Shown one piece after another: positions 52,653 through 61,582 of a DNA stretch of 64,000 nt. The translations under genes were made by a program, and so were the position numbers. The notes under the pieces were generated by a model. That model was not told the DNA's origin. It was given only the letters and a program-made list of their open reading frames with translations, and made no database searches. The DNA comes from Corynebacterium camporealensis. Lineage in GTDB: Bacteria > Actinomycetota > Actinomycetes > Mycobacteriales > Mycobacteriaceae. Positions within the stretch are counted from its first letter, which is position 1. Each line of letters opens with the position of its first letter. Location of the stretch: NCBI RefSeq assembly GCF_000980815.1, contig NZ_CP011311.1:2387811-2451810 (forward strand), written 5' to 3'.

Positions 52653-55169
52653 ATGACTCAAGCTACTCTCACTCATCAGGAAGCTGCGCAGCGTGCTGCG
52701 GCGCTGGATATTGCGGCTTATCATTTGCACCTTGATCTTTCACAGGCAACGTCGGCAGAAACTTACCCGGTTTCTGTGGCGATCGAGCTGACGAGTTCGA
52801 CCTCGGAGACCTTCCTGGATTACTTAGGTGATTCGGTATCGTCGCTGCGTGTTGACGGTAAAGACCAGGATGTGGAGTTCGACGGTGCCCGTATTGCGGT
52901 CCGCGATATTCCAACGGACCGGCCAGTCCGCGTGGAGGTCGAGGGTGCCTCTACTTATTCGCGTACGGGTCAGGGTCTGCACCGCATGCATGACCAGGCG
53001 GATGACAATACGTATTTGTACTCGCACTTGGAGCCTTCCGATGCCCGCCGTATCTTCCCGTGCTTTGACCAGCCGGATATGAAGGCGGTCTTCCATGTGA
53101 CGATGACCGCACCGGCCGCGTGGGAGATTTTGTCGAATCAGCCGGAGGTTTCACGGGAAACATCGCAAAGCATGGCGACGGTGAGCTTTGCACCCACGCC
53201 GAAGCTGTCGACCTATTTGACCTCGTTCGCGGCAGGCCCTTATGTATCGACCGAGCGCGAGTGGACCGCGCCGGATGGGGAGCACTCGGCGCACCTGCGG
53301 GCCTATGCGCGCGCGTCGATGGGGGAGTACCTCGACGACGAGATCCTGGAAATTACTGCGCAGGGCATGGACTTCTTCCATGAGGCTTTCGCCTACCCGT
53401 ACCCGTGGGGCAAGTACGACTCCATTTTCGTGCCCGAGTACAACCTCGGAGCCATGGAGAACCCGGGCCTGGTGACCTTTACGGAAAAATACCTCTTCCG
53501 TTCCACCGCGACCCGTGCGCAGCATGCCGCACGTACTAATACGATTCTGCACGAGATGTCGCACATGTGGTTCGGCGACCTGGTAACTCCGCAGTGGTGG
53601 GATGACCTGTGGCTGAAGGAATCCTTCGCCGAATACATGGGTGCAGATGCTTCCGTGGAGGCTACCCAGTATCACGAGGCGTGGACGAACTTTGCTGGTC
53701 AACGTAAGAATTGGGCCTACTCGCAGGACCAGCTGCCGACCACGCACCCGATTAAGGCAGAGATTCCGGATGTGGATGCCGCGCGCCAGAACTTCGATGG
53801 CATTACCTATGCCAAGGGTGCGGCAGTGCTCAAGCAGTTGGTGCACTACGTCGGTCGGGATAACTTCTACGCTGGCGCGCGCGATTACTTCCGCAACCAT
53901 GAGTTCGCGGCGGCAACGTTCGCAGACTTGTTGAAGGCTCTCGCACCGCACACCGACCGGGATCTGGATGCCTGGTCGGATGCGTGGCTGCGTACCTCAG
54001 GTCCGGATACGCTCATTCCGGAGCTCACCGTTGCTGATGGCAAGGTCACCGAATTCAGCATTACTGCCGAGGCTGCTGAACAAACTCGCCCGCATCGCCT
54101 CAACGTCAGTTTTTTCGACGGTCAGTTAAAAAAGGCCGCTGAGCTGGACGTTGACCTGCCGGCCGGCGGTGACAAGACCGTGATTTACTCTGCTTCCGGC
54201 TTGGATGCCCCGGCTTTGGTGCTGCTTAACGATGCCGACCACACCTACGCCAAGGTCCGCTTCGACTCCGATTCCTTGCAGTTGCTGCGTGAGCATCTGT
54301 CCGACATCGACGATGAGCTATCCCGCGCGGTTATCTGGACCTCGCTGTGGAACATGAGTCGCGATGGTGAGTGGGATGCGCAGTCCTATATCGATACCGT
54401 CCTCGCCCATGCCCCAGCGGAAACGAACCCGTCGCTGCTGACAACTGCCTTCGCAAACGCGCAGTATGCGTTGAGCCATTATGTGCCAAAGGATCGTCGT
54501 GAAGCAGCGCGCACTGACTATGCGGAGAAGATCTGGAAGCTGATGCAGGATGCGGAGGCTGCCAGCGATACTCAGCTCGTCCTGGCACGTGCTGCCATTG
54601 GTGCGGCAGCAGCGACCCCGGAGGAGTCCGGAACGCAGAAGCTGGAATCGCTACTGGGCGGTGACGTTGACGGCCTGCGCCTGGACCCGGATATTCGCTG
54701 GGCCATCTTGCGTGGACTGGCTGCCCGCAATGCGGTGGAGCCAGAACAACTGGATGCCGAATTGCAGCGCGATGACACTCTCACCGGCGCCGCTGCACAC
54801 CTGGGTGCAACCCACGCTTTCCACGCCCCAGAAATTAAACAGCAGGTTTTCAACGAACTACTCGTTCCGAACAAGTACTCCAACGCAGAGGTGGACTCGC
54901 TGTTGGCTGCGTTTAACGCACCGCGTTCGAGTGAGCTGACTGATCCTTTCGCGGAGGAGTTCTTCGCAAAGGTGGAAGAGATCTGGGCCCAGCACCCCAT
55001 CGAGATTGCCAACCGCCTGATTCGTGGGCTTTACCCAGAGCTGCCGACCTCGGATGCGGCAACCGATGAGTTGCTTTCCCGCGACATCCCGGGTGCACTG
55101 CGTCGCGTGCTGCTGGAATGCCAGGACAACCAGCGTCGTACGCTGCGCGTGCAGGAGGCTAACGCCTAA
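52653..55169 (+). CDS. pepN: Aminopeptidase N (M1 family)
   Basis: A zinc metallopeptidase of 838 residues. The exopeptidase motif LGAMENPG and the zinc site HEMSHMWFGDL (H-E-x-x-H) with a downstream Glu in WLKESFAEYMG are intact, and a long helical ERAP1-like C-terminal domain is present. Length and motifs fit actinobacterial PepN. TATATT at 52641-52646 is 6 nt before the ATG, so it is leaderless, and the in-frame upstream extension is operator DNA. The coding sequence contains a degenerate parS at 53147. Confidence 0.95.
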   Translation: MTQATLTHQEAAQRAAALDIAAYHLHLDLSQATSAETYPVSVAIELTSSTSETFLDYLGDSVSSLRVDGKDQDVEFDGARIAVRDIPTDRPVRVEVEGASTYSRTGQGLHRMHDQADDNTYLYSHLEPSDARRIFPCFDQPDMKAVFHVTMTAPAAWEILSNQPEVSRETSQSMATVSFAPTPKLSTYLTSFAAGPYVSTEREWTAPDGEHSAHLRAYARASMGEYLDDEILEITAQGMDFFHEAFAYPYPWGKYDSIFVPEYNLGAMENPGLVTFTEKYLFRSTATRAQHAARTNTILHEMSHMWFGDLVTPQWWDDLWLKESFAEYMGADASVEATQYHEAWTNFAGQRKNWAYSQDQLPTTHPIKAEIPDVDAARQNFDGITYAKGAAVLKQLVHYVGRDNFYAGARDYFRNHEFAAATFADLLKALAPHTDRDLDAWSDAWLRTSGPDTLIPELTVADGKVTEFSITAEAAEQTRPHRLNVSFFDGQLKKAAELDVDLPAGGDKTVIYSASGLDAPALVLLNDADHTYAKVRFDSDSLQLLREHLSDIDDELSRAVIWTSLWNMSRDGEWDAQSYIDTVLAHAPAETNPSLLTTAFANAQYALSHYVPKDRREAARTDYAEKIWKLMQDAEAASDTQLVLARAAIGAAAATPEESGTQKLESLLGGDVDGLRLDPDIRWAILRGLAARNAVEPEQLDAELQRDDTLTGAAAHLGATHAFHAPEIKQQVFNELLVPNKYSNAEVDSLLAAFNAPRSSELTDPFAEEFFAKVEEIWAQHPIEIANRLIRGLYPELPTSDAATDELLSRDIPGALRRVLLECQDNQRRTLRVQEANA
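53147..53162. other. Degenerate parS-like site inside pepN
   Basis: GGTTTCACGGGAAACA differs from the palindromic core by one base (CACGTG to CACGGG). It encodes V-S-R-E-T like the two parS sites in trpCF and trpB, and the change is synonymous in the Arg codon. Confidence 0.45.
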
Positions 55170-55285
55170 GGCTTCGTGCTTGTCGACGGCCCTGCCCAAT
55201 GTATTGGGCCGTTGAGACCGCGCTCACTTTCTTCCCCTCGGATAAAACAGTGTCTAACACTTGTTGATCCGGGGGGAATCTTCAT

Positions 55286-55834
55286 ATGTCACGTTCACGT
55301 GAGCGCAGCGATCAGGAATTGGTCGATGCTTTTATCGAAGGCGATAACAAAGCCTTTTCTGCCATTGTGGAGCGCCATCGCCACCGTTTATCTACTGTGG
55401 CCAGGCGCTATACGCGCAATGACGACGATGCTCAAGACGTCGTGCAGGAAGCATTGTTGCGCGCGAGCAGCAGCATTCATACCTATCGTCGCGAGTCGGC
55501 GTTCTCGACGTGGTTGCACCGCCTGGTGATGAATTCTGGTTATGACTACCTCAACCACAAGGCCAATAAGGAGAATCTCTCCTTTGAGGACCTAGAGATC
55601 TCCCCGGATGCCAATCCCATTCTGGGGCATAACCCGTCCAATTACATGGCCACCAAGGTGACGGTGCTGGACGCGCTGCGGAAGCTGCGTGCTGATCAAC
55701 GGGCTGCGATATATCTCACCGATGTCATTGGCTATCCGCTTCGCGATGTTGCCGAGGCCCACGGCGTCCAGCCCGGCACCATCAAATCACGTCGTGCGCG
55801 GGCACGAAAGAAACTGCGCGAAGCCATCTACTAA
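55286..55834 (+). CDS. sigM: ECF sigma factor SigM
   Basis: A 182-residue sigma factor with region 2 (DDDAQDVVQEALLRASSSIHTYR and STWLHRLVMN) and region 4 (LRADQRAAIYLTDVIGYPLRDVAEA, HGVQPGTIKSRRARARKKL). Position between the envelope genes and trxB-trxA matches SigM, a redox/disulfide-stress sigma factor. No anti-sigma gene follows, unlike mycobacterial sigM-rsmA. GGGGGGAA lies upstream of the ATG. A GCCCAAT/ATTGGGC inverted repeat at 55194-55209 separates it from pepN. Confidence 0.9.
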   Translation: MSRSRERSDQELVDAFIEGDNKAFSAIVERHRHRLSTVARRYTRNDDDAQDVVQEALLRASSSIHTYRRESAFSTWLHRLVMNSGYDYLNHKANKENLSFEDLEISPDANPILGHNPSNYMATKVTVLDALRKLRADQRAAIYLTDVIGYPLRDVAEAHGVQPGTIKSRRARARKKLREAIY

Positions 55835-55977
55835 ACAACTTCACATCGTGTTCGGGGGAGTTGGTCACAGTTGCGCATCAACACCCGCCACGGGTGCTTC
55901 TTGATGCCGGTATTTCTTGATGCCGCGGGTAGACTCGGGTCGTTACGCGACTTGAATCGAACTAGAGGGAGTTAGCA

Positions 55978-56904
55978 ATGACCGTCCACGATGTCGCCAT
56001 CGTTGGCTCCGGCCCCGCCGGATACACCGCAGCTCTATACGCCGCTCGCGCTGAACTCAGCCCCATCGTCTTCGAGGGCTTCGAGTACGGCGGCGAACTG
56101 ATGAACACCACCGAGGTAGAAAACTACCCGGGCTTCCAGAAGGGCATCATGGGCCCAGAGCTCATGGAAGAAATGCGCGCCCAGGCCATCCGCTTTGGTG
56201 CGGACCTGCGCATGGAGGTCGTCGATTCCGTCGAGCTCGAAGGCGAAATTAAGAAGCTGCACGTAGGCGATGAGGTCTTTGAGGCCCGCACTGTCATTCT
56301 CGCCACCGGTGCTGCACCGCGTCATCTGGGTATCCCGGGTGAGGAAGAACTGTCCGGTCGCGGTGTGTCCACCTGCGCTACCTGCGATGGCTTCTTCTTC
56401 AAGGGCCACAAGATTGCTGTGGTTGGTGGCGGCGACTCCGCTATGGAGGAAGCAACCTTCCTGACAAAGTTCGCTGAGTCGGTCACCATCATCCACCGCT
56501 CGGAGAACTTCCGCGCTTCCCAGATCATGCTGGACCGTGCTCGCGAGAATGAGCAGATCAACTGGGAGCTCAACAAGGTCGTCGAAGAGGTCCTGGAAGA
56601 AGACGGCAAGGTTGCCGGCCTGCGCCTCAAGGACACTGTCACCGGCGAGACCTCCACCCTCGATGTCACCGCAATGTTCGTTGCCATTGGTCACGACCCG
56701 CGCTCCGGCTTCCTGGACGGCCAGGTCGATCTCAACGAGGCTGGCTACGTGCTCGTGGAGCAGCCATCCACTAAGACCTCCCTGCCGGGTGTCTTTGCTT
56801 GTGGTGACCTGGTCGATGACCACTACCAGCAGGCTATTACCGCTGCTGGTTCTGGCTGCCGCGCAGCTATCGATGCGGAACATTTCCTCGCAGAAAGCCG
56901 TTAG
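55978..56904 (+). CDS. trxB: Thioredoxin reductase
   Basis: A 308-residue flavoenzyme that reduces thioredoxin with NADPH: FAD motif [20 protein letters not shown], redox-active [13 protein letters not shown] motif [14 protein letters not shown] and [19 protein letters not shown] precedes the ATG. It is followed 8 bp later by trxA. The 143-bp gap to sigM holds the promoter. Confidence 0.97.
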   Translation: MTVHDVAIVGSGPAGYTAALYAARAELSPIVFEGFEYGGELMNTTEVENYPGFQKGIMGPELMEEMRAQAIRFGADLRMEVVDSVELEGEIKKLHVGDEVFEARTVILATGAAPRHLGIPGEEELSGRGVSTCATCDGFFFKGHKIAVVGGGDSAMEEATFLTKFAESVTIIHRSENFRASQIMLDRARENEQINWELNKVVEEVLEEDGKVAGLRLKDTVTGETSTLDVTAMFVAIGHDPRSGFLDGQVDLNEAGYVLVEQPSTKTSLPGVFACGDLVDDHYQQAITAAGSGCRAAIDAEHFLAESR

Positions 56905-56912
56905 ATCCTGAT

Positions 56913-57236
56913 ATGAGCACTATTAAAAACGTCACCACTGACAACTTCCGTAACGAGGTTATTGAGGCCGATAAGCCGGTCGTCGTTGACTTCTGGGCGG
57001 AATGGTGCGGTCCGTGCAAGAAGCTCTCGCCCATCCTCGAAGAGATAGCTGAAGAGCTTGGTGATTCGGTCAGCATCACCAAGGTAAACGTCGATGAGCA
57101 GCGTAATCTCGGTGCCATGTTCCAGATCATGTCGATCCCTTCCGTCTTGATTTTCAAGGACGGCGAGAAGGTCGATGAGTTTAATGGTCTGCGTTCAAAA
57201 GATGACATCGTGGCGCAAATTAAAAACCATCTGTAG
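56913..57236 (+). CDS. trxA: Thioredoxin
   Basis: A 107-residue thioredoxin with the WCGPC active site and the cis-Pro in MSIPSVLIF. It is the reducing partner of TrxB. The gene is coupled to trxB in an operon and is followed by cwlM. Confidence 0.97.
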   Translation: MSTIKNVTTDNFRNEVIEADKPVVVDFWAEWCGPCKKLSPILEEIAEELGDSVSITKVNVDEQRNLGAMFQIMSIPSVLIFKDGEKVDEFNGLRSKDDIVAQIKNHL

Positions 57237-57304
57237 ATGGGTAATCTAAACCGTACTGGCACAACCGTTGAAAGAAACCCGCACTGCACCGGAAAGGGGT
57301 GGGC

Positions 57305-58489
57305 ATGAACCGCGTTTTAAAAGTTGGGGACACTAGTGTCCGCGTTGCTGAAGCACGCGTGACGCTGGCCCGACTTGGCCTACTCGCGGAGTATTCGGGT
57401 GATGTCGCGGACTGGAAGAAGCAGAAGTTCTCTGAGCAGGACAAACTGTTTGAACCAGAACTCGCGGAAGTCATCAAGGCCTTCCAGCAAACCCGCGGCA
57501 TCGTGCCCACCGGCGATATTGACGATCTCACCCTGCGGGAACTACGCCACGCCTCCTATACCTTGGGCGCGCGCGTGCTCTCCTATGAGCCCAGCAATGA
57601 GATGGTCGGCGACGACGTCGCACAGCTGCAAAAGCAGTTGCAGGAACTCGGTTTCTACCAGGCACGTATCGACGGCCACTTTGGTCCGGATACCTATGCC
57701 TCGCTGTCTGAGTACCAGCTCAACTACGGCCTGCAGGACGACGGTGTCTGCGGACCCACCACCATCAATGCACTCAGCCTTTTGGGTCGTCGCATTACGG
57801 GCGGTTCTGCCCACAACATCCAAGAGCGTGAGCGAGTGCGCAACGCTGGCCCGAAGCTGGCCGGCAAGCGCGTGGTCATCGACCCAGCTTTAGGTGGCAA
57901 GAACAAAGGCCAGACCGTTAAGGGACGCTTCGGTGACATCACCGAAGAAGACATCCTGTGGGATCTCACCGAGCGCATCGAAGGCCGCATGATTGCCGCT
58001 GGCATGGAAACCATTATCTCCCGCCCGCGCAACGACGATCCTTCAGCCAAGTCCCGTTCGGAGATGGCCAATGCTTTCGGCGCTGACCTCATGATCTCCC
58101 TGGCGTGCGATAGCTACCCGAACGAAAAAGCCAACGGCGTAGCTTCTTTCTACTTTGGTGCCGAAGCCGCCAACTCTTCCCTCATTGGGGAGCAGCTCTC
58201 GGGCTTCATCCAACGTGAAATCTGTGCCCGCACGGATCTGCAGAACTGCTGGAACCACGGCCGCACCTGGGAAATCCTGCGCTTGACCCAAATGCCAGTA
58301 GTCCAGGTCGTCCTCGGTTACCTAACCAACCCACACGATGTCGAACAACTGCGCAATCCCAAGGTCCGCGATGACATCGCCGAAGCAATCGTCGTTGCCG
58401 TCAAGCGCCTCTACCTCCTCGAAGAAGACACCGCCATTACCGGCACCTACAACTTCGCCGAACTGCTTCGCGCCGAGAAATCGTCGTAA
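57305..58489 (+). CDS. cwlM: CwlM-type amidase homologue lacking zinc ligands
   Basis: A 394-residue protein with two N-terminal peptidoglycan-binding domains (about 8-80 and 95-165; KQLQELGFYQARIDGHFGPDTY) and a C-terminal Amidase_3 fold (about 185-375). The first zinc His position reads DPALGG instead of DPGHGG, and the second reads SLACDS instead of SxHANS. The Glu of the ligand set (TEEDIL) remains. The hydrolase is therefore probably inactive, as for mycobacterial CwlM, which regulates MurA. It has no signal peptide, so it is cytoplasmic. ATG at 57305 with AAAGGGG upstream. Confidence 0.88.
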   Translation: MNRVLKVGDTSVRVAEARVTLARLGLLAEYSGDVADWKKQKFSEQDKLFEPELAEVIKAFQQTRGIVPTGDIDDLTLRELRHASYTLGARVLSYEPSNEMVGDDVAQLQKQLQELGFYQARIDGHFGPDTYASLSEYQLNYGLQDDGVCGPTTINALSLLGRRITGGSAHNIQERERVRNAGPKLAGKRVVIDPALGGKNKGQTVKGRFGDITEEDILWDLTERIEGRMIAAGMETIISRPRNDDPSAKSRSEMANAFGADLMISLACDSYPNEKANGVASFYFGAEAANSSLIGEQLSGFIQREICARTDLQNCWNHGRTWEILRLTQMPVVQVVLGYLTNPHDVEQLRNPKVRDDIAEAIVVAVKRLYLLEEDTAITGTYNFAELLRAEKSS

Positions 58490-58506
58490 GTAACCTCGCG
58501 AACTCC

Positions 58507-58540
58507 AAGGCTCAACGCATTAGCGTTGGGCCTTAATTTA
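58507..58540 (+). terminator. Terminator after cwlM
   Basis: AAGGCTCAACGC (58507-58518), loop ATTA, GCGTTGGGCCTT (58523-58534) with one G-U pair, then TAATTT. It may serve the convergent gene as well. Confidence 0.8.
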
Positions 58541-58549
58541 TGTTTGGCG

Positions 58550-59125
58550 CTAGGCGAAGGCTTTAGCTAGGACGTCGTCGACAGCTGCTGCGGAAAGCAG
58601 ATCGTGTGCAGGTGGTAGTTCGAGACGGAGGCGGGGGAGTACTGGGTGATCGGCGACGACTTCGAAGCCGGCACCCTTGAGGTGTTCGACTTTGAGTAGG
58701 CCGATGCGTCCGGGTTTGTGGCCGAGGAAATCCTGGGCCTCGCGTGGTTCGCCGTAGTATCCGAAGGCTTCGATGGCGGTGGAGCCGCGGTTGGTGAGGT
58801 TCATCAAGACGGCATCGATAAGCACTGCTTCCAGGCCCCGCTCGGCGCGGTTGGACTTGATGAACAGTGAGCTTAAGATTTCGGCATCCTCGCTGACCGG
58901 GGCGGTGGGGAGTTTCTGCGCGCCCGGAGCATCTTCGCGGCGGCAGAAAAAGATGGTGGCTTCATCGCCGATGGTGAAACCGCAATCGCCGAAGTTGAGC
59001 AGGGTAGCGGACAGCCACGCTTCCTTCTCAAAAGCGGGATCGGTGACCTCACTTTCGGTCTCCCAAAACACCGAGCGGGCAGCCTCCGGATGGAGGAGAC
59101 TGCCCTGCTTGACCGGCTCGAGCAT
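58550..59125 (-). CDS. Conserved hypothetical / GNAT-like protein downstream of parB
   Basis: A 191-residue protein corresponding by position to Rv3916c. A GNAT-like core is suggested by SEDAEILSSLFIKSNRAERGLEAVLIDAVL (loop SNRAERGLE) and IEAFGYYGEP. The acetyl-CoA binding motif is weak, so enzymatic activity is uncertain. The ATG at 59125 sits one base from the parB stop, so it is translationally coupled to parB. The longer in-frame extension through parB is not real. Confidence 0.75.
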   Translation of the reverse strand: MLEPVKQGSLLHPEAARSVFWETESEVTDPAFEKEAWLSATLLNFGDCGFTIGDEATIFFCRREDAPGAQKLPTAPVSEDAEILSSLFIKSNRAERGLEAVLIDAVLMNLTNRGSTAIEAFGYYGEPREAQDFLGHKPGRIGLLKVEHLKGAGFEVVADHPVLPRLRLELPPAHDLLSAAAVDDVLAKAFA

Positions 59126-59126
59126 G

Positions 59127-60167
59127 TTAGCGGTCCTGCTCGCCCTCGATGAGCTGCATGATGCGCTCGAAGTCTTCCTGGTCGCCGAACTCGACAACCA
59201 TCTTGCCCTTGCGCTTGCCCATGGTGACAGTGACCTTGGTGTCGAAGCGATCGGAGAGGCGCTCCGCGGAATCGGTGAAGTACTGCGGCTGCGGGGTCGG
59301 CTGCTTCTTCTTCGGGGTATCGGTCTTGCCCTCGCGCTTGTAGAGGGTGACAGCTTCCTCGGTGGCACGGACAGACAGGCCTTCAGCAACAACGCGATTG
59401 GCGATGTGCTCCATGCCCTCCGGGTCATCGAGGCTGAGCAGCGCGCGGGCGTGACCGGCACTGAGAACGCCAGCGGCAACACGCTTTTGGACGTTAACCG
59501 GCAGGCGCAGCAGGCGGATCATGTTAGTGATCTGCGGGCGGGAACGGCCCAGGCGATCAGCCAGTTCGTTCTGAGTGACGCCGAATTCTTCGAGCAGCTG
59601 CTGGTAGGCGTTGGCCTCTTCCAGTGGGTTGAGCTGTACGCGGTGGATGTTTTCCAGCAGGGCATCGCGAAGCAGGTCATCGTCTTTGGTGTCGCGGACG
59701 ATAGCAGGAATCGTCGCCAAGCCTGCCTTGGACGAGGCACGCCAGCGGCGCTCACCCATGATGAGTTCGAAGCCGCCTTCGTCGGCAGGGCGCACGACGA
59801 CTGGCTGCAGCAGGCCGAACTCGCGGATGGAGTGAACCAGCTCGTTGAGCTCATCTTCGTCGAAGGTGCTACGTGGCTGCTTCGGGTTCGGGATGATGTC
59901 GCCGATAGCGATTTCGCGGTAGGTTGCACCGATGGCAGCCGGGCGGGCCTGGCGTTTCTTGGAGCCACCGCCACCGGAGGACTGCTGAATGGTCGGCGCA
60001 CCCTTGACCCGCTTGGATTCGCCTTCCTTAGGCGTGCTGGTGGCAGCACCCAAGATGATGTCAGCGGCGGAATCACCCAGGCGTGGCTTGCGGCTAGGCG
60101 CATCTGGCCCAGAAGGGATCAGTGCTGCCAGACCCTTGCCAAGTCCACCTTGTTTGTTCTGCGACAT
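59127..60167 (-). CDS. parB: Chromosome partitioning protein ParB (CTPase, parS-binding)
   Basis: A 346-residue protein with an N-terminal ParA-interacting helix ([14 protein letters not shown]), the CTP-binding motif GERRWRA, a helix-turn-helix for parS ([20 protein letters not shown]) and a C-terminal dimerisation domain. It loads at parS and spreads, and in Corynebacterium it recruits the SMC condensin. Candidate parS sites lie at 29-39 kb in this window. It starts 3 bp after parA. Confidence 0.97.
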   Translation of the reverse strand: MSQNKQGGLGKGLAALIPSGPDAPSRKPRLGDSAADIILGAATSTPKEGESKRVKGAPTIQQSSGGGGSKKRQARPAAIGATYREIAIGDIIPNPKQPRSTFDEDELNELVHSIREFGLLQPVVVRPADEGGFELIMGERRWRASSKAGLATIPAIVRDTKDDDLLRDALLENIHRVQLNPLEEANAYQQLLEEFGVTQNELADRLGRSRPQITNMIRLLRLPVNVQKRVAAGVLSAGHARALLSLDDPEGMEHIANRVVAEGLSVRATEEAVTLYKREGKTDTPKKKQPTPQPQYFTDSAERLSDRFDTKVTVTMGKRKGKMVVEFGDQEDFERIMQLIEGEQDR

Positions 60168-60170
60168 GCT

Positions 60171-61025
60171 TTAACCCTGTCCTTCCAGTTCCGCGTAAAT
60201 CTCTGGGCTCACACCGATAGCGCCGGTGCTCGGGTGCGGGGTGTAGTCCCCGCGCCTGTCTAGTTCTCGACCGGCTGCGGCATAAGCGCGTGCACCGGTA
60301 GAGGATGGATCATACTCAATGACTGTCTTACCGTAACCGGGCGCCTCGGAGACACGAATGGAGCGCGGAATCACATTGCCCAACACCACGGCACCGAACT
60401 GTTCGCGTACCTCGGCGGCAACCTGCTCGGCGAGTTTGGTGCGTGCGTCATACATCGTCAGCAGCACTGCAGAGATGTGCAGATCCTCGTTCAGGTGCTC
60501 CCGAATCATGGTGATATTGCCCAGCAGCTGGCCCACGCCCTCCAGTGCGTAGTACTCGCACTGGATCGGGATGATGACCTCTTCCGCGCAGGTAAACGCG
60601 TTGATGGTCAGCAAGCCCAGCGAAGGCGGGCAGTCGATGAAGACGTAGTCAAAGCCGTGCTCTTCGAGGAAGCCGTTATGCAGGGCATCATAAAGCCGGA
60701 ACTCACGACGCACCAGGGAGACCATTTCAACCTCAGCACCAGCCAAGTCAATGGTCGCCGGGATGCAATACAGCTGCGGGGTCGACGGGCAAGCCTGCAT
60801 GGCTTGTTCCGCAGTGCGGTCGCCAAGGAGGACTTCGTAGGAAGAATCAGTGCCGGAAGTATGCACGGCACCGACCGCAGTGGAGGCATTTCCCTGCGGA
60901 TCCAGGTCAATCACCAGTACCTTCTTGCCGGTATCGGCCAGGGCGGCCGCAAGGTTCACCGCACTGGTGGTCTTGCCGACGCCGCCCTTCTGATTAGCAA
61001 TGGTGATAAGACGTGGATTAGTCAT
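60171..61025 (-). CDS. parA: Chromosome partitioning ATPase ParA
   Basis: A 284-residue Walker-type ATPase with the deviant Walker A motif KGGVGKTTSAVNLAAAL, VFIDCPPSLGLL (Walker B) and a typical C-terminus. It moves ParB-parS complexes. TAGAGT on the minus strand lies 7 nt before the ATG, so it is probably leaderless. parA-parB-GNAT form an operon. Confidence 0.97.
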   Translation of the reverse strand: MTNPRLITIANQKGGVGKTTSAVNLAAALADTGKKVLVIDLDPQGNASTAVGAVHTSGTDSSYEVLLGDRTAEQAMQACPSTPQLYCIPATIDLAGAEVEMVSLVRREFRLYDALHNGFLEEHGFDYVFIDCPPSLGLLTINAFTCAEEVIIPIQCEYYALEGVGQLLGNITMIREHLNEDLHISAVLLTMYDARTKLAEQVAAEVREQFGAVVLGNVIPRSIRVSEAPGYGKTVIEYDPSSTGARAYAAAGRELDRRGDYTPHPSTGAIGVSPEIYAELEGQG

Positions 61026-61035
61026 GCCGTCTACT

Positions 61036-61563
61036 CTAGTTCACGCGCGGGACACGGATAATCGTGGTTCCCGAAATGGTGCTGACCTCGGCCTTTCCAC
61101 CACCGGCGCGCTTGATATCAGCTACGTCGCGTTCCAGTTCTTCATGCACCGAAGAACCCTTCAGGGCAATCATTTCGCCACCCTTGCGCACCAGCGGCAA
61201 CGACCACTTAGCCAGCTTGCCCAGGGGTGCCACGGCACGAGAAGTCACAACATCAGCGCCGCCAACTTCCTTTTTCACTGGGCCTTCTTCAGCGCGACCA
61301 CGGATGACGGTGACGTTATCCAAGCCGAGCTTATCGACGATTTCCTTCAGGTAATTCGAGCGCTTCAGCAGCGGCTCTACCAAGGTGATTTTGAGATCCG
61401 GGCGAGCAATCGCCAGCGGGATACCTGGCAGGCCGGCACCAGATCCAACGTCGACGACGCGGGCGCCGTCCGGGATAACTTCATTAACAACGGCGCAGTT
61501 GAGGATGTGACGCTCCCACAGGCGCGGGACCTCACGGGGTCCTATAAAACCACGAGTGGACAC
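61036..61563 (-). CDS. rsmG: 16S rRNA (guanine527-N7)-methyltransferase, N-terminally short
   Basis: A 175-residue SAM-dependent methyltransferase with [21 protein letters not shown] and [14 protein letters not shown], which methylates G527 of 16S rRNA. The usual WxRHIL motif occurs at residues 16-21, whereas in E. coli RsmG it is near residue 52, so about 34 N-terminal residues are missing. Only 19 bp separate its GTG (61563) from the yidC stop, and the other frames upstream encode the YidC tail. AAGGAG lies 9 nt before the GTG. The methyltransferase core is complete, so activity may persist. Confidence 0.85.
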   Translation of the reverse strand: MSTRGFIGPREVPRLWERHILNCAVVNEVIPDGARVVDVGSGAGLPGIPLAIARPDLKITLVEPLLKRSNYLKEIVDKLGLDNVTVIRGRAEEGPVKKEVGGADVVTSRAVAPLGKLAKWSLPLVRKGGEMIALKGSSVHEELERDVADIKRAGGGKAEVSTISGTTIIRVPRVN

Positions 61564-61582
61564 AGGGGATATCTCCTTGTGT

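Noticed and set aside
55286..55310. TTCACGTGA near the sigM start as a parS site
   Set aside because: Only the inner bases match (CGTTCACGTGAGCG); both outer flanks of the palindrome are missing.
58773..60263. A 496-codon plus-strand open frame opposite parB
   Set aside because: It is antisense to ParB, with low-complexity composition.
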